DNA from: an uncultured Lachnospiraceae bacterium
GTDB lineage: Bacteria > Bacillota > Clostridia > Lachnospirales > Lachnospiraceae
Reading direction: 5' to 3'
Length of the DNA stretch: 8,539 nt
NCBI GenBank assembly: GCA_902764045.1
Contig: CACWUI010000048.1
Coordinates: forward strand, 1-8,539
Of this stretch, positions 1 to 6,357 are shown in pieces. The first letter of the stretch is position 1; every line of letters begins with the position of its first letter. The position numbers and the translations under genes are program-made. Under the pieces are notes generated by a model. The model ran no database searches, had not been told where the DNA came from, and worked only from the letters and a program-made list of their open reading frames with translations.

Positions 1-126
1 TGGGTTCAGCACACTCCATAATACGCCCAGGACGCTCCTGGCGTATTTACGTTTTATTTCTCTTCTGGTAAGCTCCCTTATTACGTTAATATACTGTTTG
101 GAGCTTTCGCCGCTTCCTTCAACCAT
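1..126 (-). CDS. ABC-2 type polysaccharide export permease, N-terminal fragment (cut by window edge)
   Basis: This is the first 42 codons of a gene that runs off the left edge of the window. The translation begins MVEGSGESSKQYINVIREL and continues with a block containing RREIKRKYARSVLGVLWSVLNP-like residues (about 21-42). A charged amphipathic stretch followed by R-Y-x-x-S-x-L-G-x-L-W-x-x-L-x-P is the N-terminal hallmark of Wzm/TagG-type permeases, which export O-antigen, teichoic acid or other lipid-linked polysaccharides across the membrane with an ATPase partner. The ATG at 126-124 has a GAGAGA ribosome binding site just upstream. It lies 30 bp after the glycosyltransferase stop, so co-transcription is likely. 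The membrane segments, the ATPase subunit and the substrate are outside the window, so the exported polymer cannot be named. Confidence 0.8.
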   Translation of the reverse strand, partial: MVEGSGESSKQYINVIRELTRREIKRKYARSVLGVLWSVLNP

Positions 127-156
127 TTTCTCTCTCAGACAAACAACATATTGAAC

Positions 157-906
157 TTAAATTCTATCATATAATTTCATTTTCGCATAGGGCCAGCGGA
201 TAACCTTAAATCTGTTTGTTTTGTTGTATCTTTTACGAAGCTCTTTAACCTGCTTAAGATATTCCATGGTGGCGTCCTTTGAAAGCTTAGACTCCCCTGA
301 CTTTCTTTCCGAAAATCTGTAGGGTATCTCCACTAAGGTGTCGTAATTGCCCATGGCAAGCACCTCTATCATTATCTTCCAGCCTATGGGTCTTAAGTCC
401 ACACCCTCGATCACCTGTCTTCTTATCATAAAAAGGCCGCTGGTGGGATCCGTAAGCTTTGCAAGAGGAGGCAGTATCTTCTGGCCTATCTTTTTGGCAG
501 TCCAGGAAACAGCCTTTCTGTAAGAGTTCAAACCTCCGTCAGATCCTCCCGGAAGGAACCTGCTGGGAACACATACATCAGCGCCCTCTTCCAAAGCATA
601 GTACATGTACTTTAAGGTAATGGGGGGATGCTGAAGATCCGCATCCATGCAGGCAAGGTAAGCGCCCTTTGCCTCTTTAAATCCTCTGAGCACCGCCGTG
701 GCAAGCCCCTTCTCATTTTCCCTGTGGATAAGCCTTACTCCCGGGTATTCCTCTGAGACAGCATTTATGATCTCAGGAGTATCATCGGTGCTGTCGTCCA
801 CGAATATTATCTCATAATCTATTCCCTTTAAGGCAGCGTCCGTTTCTTTAACAAGCTCACGGACATTGCCTCCCTCATTGTATGAGGGAACCACTACAGA
901 AAGCAT
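157..906 (-). CDS. Family 2 glycosyltransferase, polyprenyl-phosphate mannosyltransferase (DPM1)-like
   Basis: The 249-residue protein has a GT-A fold signature. It has an N-terminal VVVPSYNEGGN (residues 4-14), FVDDSTDDT (35-43) for nucleotide-sugar binding, the metal-binding D88-A-D90 followed by LQHPP, a DPTSGLFMIRR block (153-163), and a late GESKLS (204-209). This order matches dolichyl/polyprenyl-phosphate mannosyl- or glucosyltransferases, which move a sugar from GDP- or UDP-sugar onto a lipid phosphate at the inner face of the membrane. There is no C-terminal transmembrane pair or GtrA-like extension, so it resembles the soluble DPM1 class. The ATG at 906-904 has AAGGAGA about 7 nt upstream and follows the protease stop by 20 bp. 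The next gene is a polysaccharide export permease, which suggests a role in making a lipid-linked sugar donor or surface glycan. Donor and acceptor cannot be fixed from sequence. Confidence 0.85.
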   Translation of the reverse strand: MLSVVVPSYNEGGNVRELVKETDAALKGIDYEIIFVDDSTDDTPEIINAVSEEYPGVRLIHRENEKGLATAVLRGFKEAKGAYLACMDADLQHPPITLKYMYYALEEGADVCVPSRFLPGGSDGGLNSYRKAVSWTAKKIGQKILPPLAKLTDPTSGLFMIRRQVIEGVDLRPIGWKIMIEVLAMGNYDTLVEIPYRFSERKSGESKLSKDATMEYLKQVKELRKRYNKTNRFKVIRWPYAKMKLYDRI

Positions 907-926
907 AGTCTCTCCTTACTCATCGA

Positions 927-2210
927 TCATAATGAATTCAAATACTCAAGAGCCGCATTGAGCTGTACATCCTCCGTATCGCTTTCCTTAAGCTCCACGA
1001 AGGTATCCGGCTCGATCCCCTTTTCATGCCAGGTCTCACCCTTTGGCGAATACATCTGGGCATCAGTATATTTTACGGCGCTTCCGTCGCTTAACTTCTT
1101 TACCCTTTGGGTAATACCCTTTCCGAATGTCTTGGTGCCTATCACCTTACCGGTTTCGTAGTCCTTAACGGATGCCGTAACTATCTCCGATGCACTGGCA
1201 GTATAGCCGTTCACAAGAAGGGCATATGGCATGTCTATCCTGCCGCTGCCTTCTCCCTTAAATACGCCGGAGCTTCCGTCCTTAAAACGCATCTCGCCGT
1301 AATTATCCTCCGAAACGATCACATCAAGAACATTTAAAGCTGTGGAGACCACGCCTCCCGTATTGTTTCTTAAGTCAATGACCAGTCGTTTTGCATTATC
1401 CTTTTTTAAAGAATCCAGATCTTCCTTAAACTGGTCTGCCGTTTTATTGGTAAATTCGCTGATGCGGATATAGCCCGTGATTCCATCATCAAGCATGGTG
1501 GAGCTTACCGATGTTTCATCAAGCCTTACTCTTTCCACATCAAACTCTAAAACTTCTTCTTCTCTTTTAACCTTCAGGTGGGCCTTTGTGCCCTCTTCAC
1601 CCCGAAGGTGACCGATAGCGGTGTCCGTGTCCAGACCGATCAGGCTCTGACCGTCTGCTTCGATTATAAAGTCGCCCTCTTTAAGACCGGCTTTCTGGGC
1701 GGGAGAGTTATTGGAAAATCCGATAACTGCTACCCCGTCATTTTCCGATTCACGACAACGGACACCTATCCCGAAAAAAGATTCGCCCTCTATGGATGCG
1801 GAAAGTTCCTTGTACTCATCCGCAGTGTAATACACGGAATACTGGTCCCCGTAAGAACTTACGTAAGCCTTACATATGGAATCTTCCGCATTGATAACAG
1901 GAGCATCCGAAAAATAAAAATCGGACATTACGGTTTTTATTTCGTCCAGCTTCTGATCCGCGGAAAAATCCGCTATGTCTGCGGCTTTTCCGGATTCGTT
2001 GTTCTTGTCTTTGTTAAAAGCATTTTTGTTAAATGTAAATACACCGAAATGCAGTAAGATAAGCATGGTTATGATACCGAGACCTATGGTCACCGCAACA
2101 CCTGCGGTAACACTTAAGATCACGGTCTTTTGCATCTTACGCTGCAGCTCGATGGCATTTTTCTGTTCCTCTGTCAGCTCCGTAGGAGACTGAATATTGT
2201 CAAAATCCAA
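927..2210 (-). CDS. Membrane-anchored C-terminal processing (S41) protease with PDZ domain, TTG start
   Basis: The 427-residue serine protease of family S41 (Ctp/Prc) should act outside the membrane, processing or degrading envelope proteins. Residues 1-28 are cytoplasmic, 29-57 form one signal-anchor helix, about 144-218 form a PDZ domain (FFGIGV, then SPAQKAGLKEGD), and about 235-400 form the protease core. The Ser-Lys dyad is visible as S339 in TASASEI and K364 in TFGKGITQ, 25 residues apart as in E. coli Prc, with Q368 four residues after the Lys. The start is TTG (2210-2208). An in-frame TAA sits three codons upstream, and the next in-frame ATG (codon 26) lies at the edge of the membrane helix without a ribosome binding site. 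An AGAGAGG sequence precedes the TTG by about 11 nt. It follows ftsX by 30 bp; ftsE-ftsX-ctpB is also the order in Bacillus subtilis. Confidence 0.92.
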   Translation of the reverse strand: MDFDNIQSPTELTEEQKNAIELQRKMQKTVILSVTAGVAVTIGLGIITMLILLHFGVFTFNKNAFNKDKNNESGKAADIADFSADQKLDEIKTVMSDFYFSDAPVINAEDSICKAYVSSYGDQYSVYYTADEYKELSASIEGESFFGIGVRCRESENDGVAVIGFSNNSPAQKAGLKEGDFIIEADGQSLIGLDTDTAIGHLRGEEGTKAHLKVKREEEVLEFDVERVRLDETSVSSTMLDDGITGYIRISEFTNKTADQFKEDLDSLKKDNAKRLVIDLRNNTGGVVSTALNVLDVIVSEDNYGEMRFKDGSSGVFKGEGSGRIDMPYALLVNGYTASASEIVTASVKDYETGKVIGTKTFGKGITQRVKKLSDGSAVKYTDAQMYSPKGETWHEKGIEPDTFVELKESDTEDVQLNAALEYLNSL

Positions 2211-2240
2211 TTTTATTTATACCTCTCTATGTCTTCCGAA

Positions 2241-3149
2241 TTATACATTAGAATGCTTGCGCAATGCAAAGAAACTTCCCAGAGCGCCTATGGCCAGTCC
2301 CAAAATAAGAGAAACCGGAATAAGCACCGCAAACACTCTTCCTGTGGGAAGGAAATCCAATATCCCCTTCATTACCGAGAAATGCCCCATCGTATAGGAA
2401 ACGATCTGCTTGTAGAGGAAAAAAAGCACCACAAGGGGTATGGCCGAACCGATAAGTCCGATAACTATTCCCTCCACGAAGAACGGCGCATTTACAAAGG
2501 AATCCGTCGCTCCCACATATTTCATAATGGATATCTCATCTTTTCGCACCGTGATACCCAGTACGATGGTGTTGGTGATAAGGAATACCGCCACCGCCAG
2601 AAGTATGATGATGATGGCTGCCGCCACATACTCCACAAGCCGTGCTCCCGTGGCCAGGTTCTTTGCAACCTCGTTGTTCCTGTTTACCTGTCTGACCCCG
2701 TCCAATCCTTCTATATAGGTAACCAGCCCTTCCTGGGCCGCCGCCTCGTTTAAATATACCGAATAAGACCCTGAGTTGGCAAGAGGGTTATCATCTTTAA
2801 ACCCTTCCGCCAAGTATTCTTTGCCTTCAAAGTACTGTCCCTGGAAATCGGTCCATGCCTGCTCCGGAGAGGTGTACTCTATCCTGTTTACCTCGGAGCG
2901 TGCCGATATCTCGTCACCTATCGCCTTTACCCTGTCTTCTGATGTGTCTTCGTCAAAAAATACCGTAACAGCTATCTGTTTTTCTGCATTATCCATCATA
3001 AACTGGAAATTGGATACCAGTGAATAAAATACTCCGAAAAGAAATATACAAGCCGCTATGGTCGCAATAGAGGCTATGGAGAAGAGCTTGTTACGCTGTA
3101 TGTTTTTGAAGCCCTGTCTTATCTGATAACCTGCTGAATTAATCTTCAT
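2241..3149 (-). CDS. ftsX: Cell division permease FtsX
   Basis: The 302-residue membrane subunit of the FtsEX complex passes ATP hydrolysis by FtsE to peptidoglycan hydrolases outside the membrane during division. The topology is classic: a first helix at about 22-45, an extracellular domain at about 47-170, then helices at about 172-199, 223-249 and 272-296. The motif RKDEISIMKYVGATDSF (202-218), leading into PFFVEGIVIGLIG, is the FtsX family signature facing FtsE. The ATG at 3149-3147 lies inside the end of ftsE, giving an 11-bp overlap, with AAAGGTGG upstream, so translation is probably coupled. The family assignment is firm. Which hydrolase it activates is unknown, because no PcsB-, CwlO- or EnvC-like gene lies next to it here. 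Confidence 0.95.
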   Translation of the reverse strand: MKINSAGYQIRQGFKNIQRNKLFSIASIATIAACIFLFGVFYSLVSNFQFMMDNAEKQIAVTVFFDEDTSEDRVKAIGDEISARSEVNRIEYTSPEQAWTDFQGQYFEGKEYLAEGFKDDNPLANSGSYSVYLNEAAAQEGLVTYIEGLDGVRQVNRNNEVAKNLATGARLVEYVAAAIIIILLAVAVFLITNTIVLGITVRKDEISIMKYVGATDSFVNAPFFVEGIVIGLIGSAIPLVVLFFLYKQIVSYTMGHFSVMKGILDFLPTGRVFAVLIPVSLILGLAIGALGSFFALRKHSNV

Positions 3150-3825
3150 ATGCTAAACCACCTTTTGCCATATCACTTATTATCTTACCTTCACTCATGG
3201 TGATGGTCCTCATGTTCATCTGCTGGACTATATCCAGATTGTGGGTAACCACAAGCACTGTAGTCCCCTGATCGTTTGCCAGTTTAAGAAGCTTCATGAT
3301 CTCTTCACTGGTAACGATGTCTAAGTTTCCCGTAGGCTCATCGCAGAGCAGGATATCCGGTGAATTTACCAGTGCCCTTGCTATGGCCACACGCTGCTGT
3401 TCTCCTCCCGAAAGTTCCTTAGGGTTTGACTTGTATTTATCAAGCAGTCCCACCATGGAGAGCATCTTAAGAACATTCTTCTTAATGTCAACAGCAGGCA
3501 CCTCTATAACCTTCTGGGCGAATGCGATATTTTCATATACCGAGCGGTCCTCCAACAATCTGAAGTCCTGGAACACAACCCCTATCTTTCTTCTGATAAA
3601 GGGAAGGGTTTTTCTTGTGGCATCATTTAAGAATTCGCCGTTTATGTATATCTTTCCCGAAGTGGGATCAAGTTCCTTAAGAAGAAGCTTCATAAGCGTG
3701 GACTTTCCCGAGCCCGACTTGCCCACCACGAAAACAAAATCTCCTTTTTCCACATGTAAGCTTACGTTGCTTATCCCGACTATGTCCTTGGCATAAGTCA
3801 TGCTTACATTTTCCATCTTTATCAT
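3139..3825 (-). CDS. ftsE: Cell division ATP-binding protein FtsE
   Basis: The 228-residue ABC ATPase is the cytoplasmic partner of FtsX. Visible motifs are Walker A GKSGSGKST (35-43), the Q-loop at Q86 in VVFQDFRLL, the signature LSGGEQQ (138-144), Walker B ILLCDEP (158-164), the D-loop TGNLD, and the switch His H195 in VVTHN. The Q-loop block FQDFRLL and the closing NMRTITMSEGKI are typical of FtsE. The length is near the usual 220-230. The ATG at 3825-3823 has GGAGG five bases upstream. It starts 22 bp after the regulator gene, and its 3' end overlaps ftsX. A 7-bp inverted repeat sits at the junction with the regulator stop codon. Confidence 0.96.
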   Translation of the reverse strand: MIKMENVSMTYAKDIVGISNVSLHVEKGDFVFVVGKSGSGKSTLMKLLLKELDPTSGKIYINGEFLNDATRKTLPFIRRKIGVVFQDFRLLEDRSVYENIAFAQKVIEVPAVDIKKNVLKMLSMVGLLDKYKSNPKELSGGEQQRVAIARALVNSPDILLCDEPTGNLDIVTSEEIMKLLKLANDQGTTVLVVTHNLDIVQQMNMRTITMSEGKIISDMAKGGLAYED

Positions 3826-3839
3826 AAAAACCTCCGAAA

Positions 3840-3855
3840 AGTCTTACTTAAGACT
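3840..3855. repeat. 7-bp inverted repeat at the regulator stop / ftsE leader junction
   Basis: AGTCTTA and TAAGACT are separated by 2 bases. The repeat overlaps the stop codon of the regulator and ends a few bases before the GGAGG of ftsE. On the minus strand it is followed by only four Ts. It could be a weak attenuator, an mRNA hairpin near the ftsE ribosome binding site, a protein-binding palindrome, or chance. Confidence 0.4.
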
Positions 3856-4924
3856 TCTTTTTTTCTTCCATGTATTTTTTATACACCATGACCGAAACCT
3901 TAAAGGTAATGGCATCATCCAGCTTCTTTACATCAAGCCCAACCATTTTCTGGAGTTTGTTCAGCCTGTAAATAAGCGTGTTTCTGTGAATAAAAAGTTT
4001 TCTTGCAGTCTCCGAGATATTAAGGGAGTTCTCAAAAAAAGCATTTACCGTATTGAGAGTCTCCTGGTCGATCTTCTCAATGGAGCTTTTGTCAAAATGC
4101 TCCTTTAAAAACATCTCGCAGATCTCGTCCGGACAGTTAATGATAAGCCGTCCCAGACCCAGTCTGTCATAAGAGACGATCTTTCTTTCGGGATAAAATG
4201 TCTCACACACCTCAATGGCTGTCACAGCTTCACGATAGGCTTCAGGAAGCTCGCTTATAGTCTCCACCGGTCTTCCGAACCCGATGTGGGAAGCCATTTG
4301 GTTTTTTTTGTTCAATTCGTCAAATATCTCCCCGGCCTCTTTTTCAAAGTCATCGTTTTCGGCACTTGTGACAATAACGATCCGGCCATGCTCAACAGAG
4401 ACCACATAAAAGTCATCTCTTTTTTCGACCATGGCTTTAATGGCATTCTTCACTTCGGATGCATGATCATCCTTTGCCACGATTATACACACGTCACGCC
4501 GAAGCCCCGGATCAAGCCCTACCGCTTTGGCATCACTGTCTATATTGGTGGGAAGTATCTTACCCAGCAAAAGATTATTAATGTAATCGCTTACTATGGT
4601 CCCCCTGTCGTAAGCCTCGTAAAGCTGGCCTATCTGCAGAGCGGCCATGCCGGCAACCTTTGCTTTGTCAGCTCCTGTACCCTTTAAGGTAACTATGCCG
4701 ACAAAGCGTTTACCACTGTACTTTATCTTTACAAAACATCTTTCTTCATCTTCGAGGATATCCTGCCCGGATGCTATAAATGAAACTATATCATTTAAGA
4801 CCGCCACATCCGGATTAAAGGTTCCGGCAATGGTAGCACCCGTCTCATCGGATACGCAAAGATCAAAAGATGTGATCTTTTTAATTCCTTTTACGGCTTC
4901 AGCTAATACCTCTTTGGAAATCAA
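3848..4924 (-). CDS. CdaR/PucR-family transcriptional regulator (sugar-diacid-recognition-like sensor plus HTH), TTG start
   Basis: With the preferred start this is a 358-residue regulator. The N-terminal part (about 1-105) begins MISKEVLAEAVKGIKK and carries CVSDETGATIAGT and VGIVTLKGTG. This resembles the CdaR-type putative sugar diacid recognition domain. About 140-265 resembles the degenerate GGDEF-like middle domain of the family. The end (about 290-345) has the PucR-type helix-turn-helix with NISETARKLFIHRNTLIYRL. The open frame extends upstream to an ATG at 4990, but that ATG abuts the T-run of a terminator and has no ribosome binding site. The TTG at 4924-4922 has AGGAAGGAGA six bases upstream and gives the family's usual N-terminus. 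It lies 22 bp before ftsE. The ligand is unknown, and no diacid-metabolism gene is nearby. Control of the ftsEX operon is an inference from position. Confidence 0.88.
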   Translation of the reverse strand: MISKEVLAEAVKGIKKITSFDLCVSDETGATIAGTFNPDVAVLNDIVSFIASGQDILEDEERCFVKIKYSGKRFVGIVTLKGTGADKAKVAGMAALQIGQLYEAYDRGTIVSDYINNLLLGKILPTNIDSDAKAVGLDPGLRRDVCIIVAKDDHASEVKNAIKAMVEKRDDFYVVSVEHGRIVIVTSAENDDFEKEAGEIFDELNKKNQMASHIGFGRPVETISELPEAYREAVTAIEVCETFYPERKIVSYDRLGLGRLIINCPDEICEMFLKEHFDKSSIEKIDQETLNTVNAFFENSLNISETARKLFIHRNTLIYRLNKLQKMVGLDVKKLDDAITFKVSVMVYKKYMEEKKKS

Positions 4925-4930
4925 TATCTT

Positions 4931-4940
4931 CTCCTTCCTT
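4931..4940 (-). promoter_or_regulatory. Ribosome binding site that decides the regulator's TTG start
   Basis: On the minus strand this reads AAGGAAGGAG, with six bases (AAGATA) before the TTG at 4924. The upstream in-frame ATG at 4990 is preceded only by a run of ten Ts. This favours the 358-residue form over the 380-residue one. Confidence 0.7.
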
Positions 4941-4973
4941 TTCAGTAGTACGCCTGTTAAAAGCCTGTACCAT

Positions 4974-4982
4974 TCTATAGCA
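4974..4982 (-). promoter_or_regulatory. Possible extended -10 element for the regulator-ftsEX operon
   Basis: The minus strand reads TGCTATAGA here, an extended -10-like sequence (TGn followed by TATAGA, 4 of 6 to consensus). It is placed after the cvfB terminator and before the regulator's ribosome binding site. No good -35 hexamer is found 16-18 bp upstream, where the T-run lies. This is weak support only. Confidence 0.28.
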
Positions 4983-4990
4983 TTATGCAT

Positions 4991-5018
4991 AAAAAAAAAA
5001 GGGTAAATTGCCCTTTTT
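4991..5018 (-). terminator. Intrinsic terminator after cvfB
   Basis: On the minus strand, AAAAAGGG and CCCTTTTT pair around a 7-base loop (CAATTTA), and the Ts continue to a run of about ten. It begins about 33 bp after the cvfB stop and ends just before the regulator leader, so it separates the two transcription units. The A-run on the other side makes it formally bidirectional, but no plus-strand gene approaches it. Confidence 0.75.
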
Positions 5019-5050
5019 CTCTTTTTTTTAATAATTTAAACACATTTCTG

Positions 5051-5923
5051 TCATATTTCTGTAATATTTAGCCTGATCTCTTCGGCACCAATGATAATTT
5101 TCTTTTGTTTGTAAAGTGAACCTGCAGCGCGCTTAAATGCAGCCTTGCTCATATGGAGTCTTTTTTTGATATCCTCCGGGTCGCTTTTATCTCCCAGAGG
5201 CAGCCTCCCACCCATTGCCTCCAAAGCGTCAAGGATCAGCTGTGCATCCTGATCCATCTGGATATGTGCTTTGTTATTTAAGCTTATCATATATTTTCCG
5301 TCATCCCGCACAAGAGTCACTCTTCCGTAGACCTTATCCCCCAGGACAACTCTGTGATGAATTTCCCTGATGGGGATCATGCCGAAGTACTTGTCATCAA
5401 CTGCCACAAACACGCCCATTTCCGGATTGATCCGTATCACGGTCCCCTCCACGGCACTGTCCTTTACATACTCCGTGCCGTTTTCAAGCCTGTTGTATAT
5501 GCGCATGCTTGCGGCGGGACGTCCCGACTTGTCTATATAAAGATATACGGGAAGCTTATCTCCCATTCCTATATGTTCCTGAACCACACCTCCGGGGCCG
5601 TAAGCTACGGGCTCCACCTGTTCCCTGAAGGGCAAAAGCAAGTCCTTATCAAGTCCCCAGTCAAGAAATACGCCTATGGGGGTGATCTCCGTCACTTCCA
5701 GTACGGCCGGGGCTTCTTTTGTAATAAGGGGCTTTTTTACGGTGGCTACCGGACGGTCAAGGGAGTCAAGGTATAAAAACACTTCCAACTCATCGCCGGC
5801 CTTTGCACCCTCCGGTACTTCCTTTCCGGGAAGCAAGACTTCCTCGTCCTTACCGCAGGAAAGATAGGCTCCGTTTTTTGTAAAACGTGTTATTTTTAAT
5901 TTTTTAAATTCACAAAGTTCCAT
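5051..5923 (-). CDS. cvfB: CvfB/YitL-like RNA-binding protein with three S1 domains and a winged helix
   Basis: The 290-residue protein has three S1-like beta-barrel domains at about 3-62 (FKKLKITRFTKNGAYL), 71-141 (VLEVTEITPIGVFLDWG) and 152-215 (VEGTVIRINPEMGVFV). A C-terminal winged helix at about 225-287 ends in HMSKAAFKRAAGSLYKQKKI. This is the order in Staphylococcus aureus CvfB and B. subtilis YitL, which are about 300 residues long. S. aureus CvfB is an RNA-binding regulator of virulence genes. The open frame runs further upstream to 6226, but that part is antisense to tRNA-Gln and one arm of a palindrome. The real start is the ATG at 5923-5921, with GGAG seven bases upstream. It appears monocistronic, between its own promoter and the terminator at 4991-5018. 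Confidence 0.9.
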   Translation of the reverse strand: MELCEFKKLKITRFTKNGAYLSCGKDEEVLLPGKEVPEGAKAGDELEVFLYLDSLDRPVATVKKPLITKEAPAVLEVTEITPIGVFLDWGLDKDLLLPFREQVEPVAYGPGGVVQEHIGMGDKLPVYLYIDKSGRPAASMRIYNRLENGTEYVKDSAVEGTVIRINPEMGVFVAVDDKYFGMIPIREIHHRVVLGDKVYGRVTLVRDDGKYMISLNNKAHIQMDQDAQLILDALEAMGGRLPLGDKSDPEDIKKRLHMSKAAFKRAAGSLYKQKKIIIGAEEIRLNITEI

Positions 5924-5951
5924 TGACACGCTCCATGTGGTGTTATATAAT
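5923..5951 (+). promoter_or_regulatory. Consensus sigma-A promoter for tRNA-Gln
   Basis: TTGACA (5923-5928) and TATAAT (5946-5951) both match consensus perfectly, with exactly 17 bp between them. Transcription should start near 5958-5960, about 20 bases before the mature tRNA 5' end. The first base of the -35 box is also the last base of the cvfB start codon on the other strand. Confidence 0.9.
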
Positions 5952-5969
5952 ACTGCAAGTTGCTGTAAA
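5942..5969 (-). promoter_or_regulatory. Probable promoter for cvfB, overlapping the tRNA-Gln promoter
   Basis: On the minus strand, TTTACA (5969-5964; 5 of 6) and TATAAC (5947-5942; 5 of 6) are 16 bp apart. Its -10 shares bases with the TATAAT of the tRNA-Gln promoter. Predicted initiation near 5935 would leave a leader of only about 12 bases, with the GGAG at 5934-5931 almost at the 5' end. Confidence 0.5.
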
Positions 5970-5979
5970 GCAAACGCAT

Positions 5980-6051
5980 TGGGCTTTCGCCAAGCGGTAA
6001 GGCACTGGATTCTGATTCCAGCATTCGGGGGTTCGAATCCCTCAAGCCCAG
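5980..6051 (+). tRNA. tRNA-Gln (anticodon CTG)
   Basis: The 72-nt cloverleaf is complete. The acceptor stem is TGGGCTT with AAGCCCA plus discriminator G. The D arm is GCC...GGC, the anticodon stem CTGGA/TCCAG encloses loop TTCTGAT (anticodon CTG, reading CAG), and the T arm has GGTTCGAATCC. CCA is not encoded. It is the only apparent gene on the plus strand, with its own promoter and terminator. Confidence 0.95.
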
Positions 6052-6061
6052 CTATGTATTT

Positions 6062-6090
6062 ACGTCGTGATTTTTTCACGGCGTTTTTTT
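6062..6090 (+). terminator. Intrinsic terminator after tRNA-Gln
   Basis: ACGTCGTGA pairs with TCACGGCGT (nine pairs including one G-T) around five Ts, followed by a run of seven Ts. It starts 11 bases after the tRNA 3' end. Confidence 0.85.
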
Positions 6091-6122
6091 GTTGTAAAAC
6101 ATAAGATTTTGATAGATACTGC

Positions 6123-6324
6123 ATCACAATTTTCGTATCTGCATTTTCGAACATTAGAAGACAGTCCGAAGAATTCAGACGGGCATGACCGTTATACGAA
6201 AGACAAGCATAGTTGCAACGCAACATTTATGCTTGTCTTTCGTGTTCATAACGATCATGCCTGCCTGTTAATTCTTCAGGGCTGTATTCTACAGTTTGAA
6301 AATGCAGATCACGGAAGTTGTGAT
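6123..6324. repeat. 202-nt near-perfect palindrome (long hairpin) between two convergent tRNA genes
   Basis: The left arm (6123-6210, starting ATCACAA) and the right arm (6229-6324, ending TTGTGAT) align with 78 of 88 paired positions identical and four small bulges totalling 8 bases in the right arm. The 18-base centre (6211-6228) itself holds GTTGC-AAC-GCAAC, so the whole element can fold as one long hairpin. There is no conserved open reading frame; the frames crossing it are shadows. No clear target-site duplication is seen at the ends. It could be a MITE-like fold-back element, a structured RNA, or a transcription barrier between the tRNA genes. Nothing here decides between them. Confidence 0.9.
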
Positions 6325-6357
6325 AAAAAGTAAATACAAAATATGTTTGTAAAAAAA

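Noticed and set aside
1578..2057. Plus-strand 159-codon frame
   Set aside because: It lies wholly antisense to the PDZ and protease domains of the S41 gene, which carry clear catalytic motifs.
2213..2248. Eleven-codon minus-strand frame between ftsX and the protease, overlapping the ftsX stop
   Set aside because: It ends two bases before the TTG start and could couple translation, but it is too short to separate from chance and has no distinct ribosome binding site.
2130..2753. Plus-strand 207-codon frame
   Set aside because: It is a shadow across ftsX and the start of the protease gene. Its composition is unlike a protein and no domain is recognisable.
3296..3796. Plus-strand 166-codon frame
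   Set aside because: It is antisense to ftsE, whose ABC motifs are intact.
5924..6226. Upstream extension of the cvfB reading frame by about 100 codons
   Set aside because: The extension is antisense to tRNA-Gln (it contains the well-known spurious GLEGFEPP translation) and to one arm of the palindrome. ATG5923 has a proper ribosome binding site and gives the family's normal length.
6067..6333. Plus-strand 88-codon frame over the palindrome
   Set aside because: It begins in the tRNA-Gln terminator and is formed by the two palindrome arms. There is no ribosome binding site or recognisable domain.
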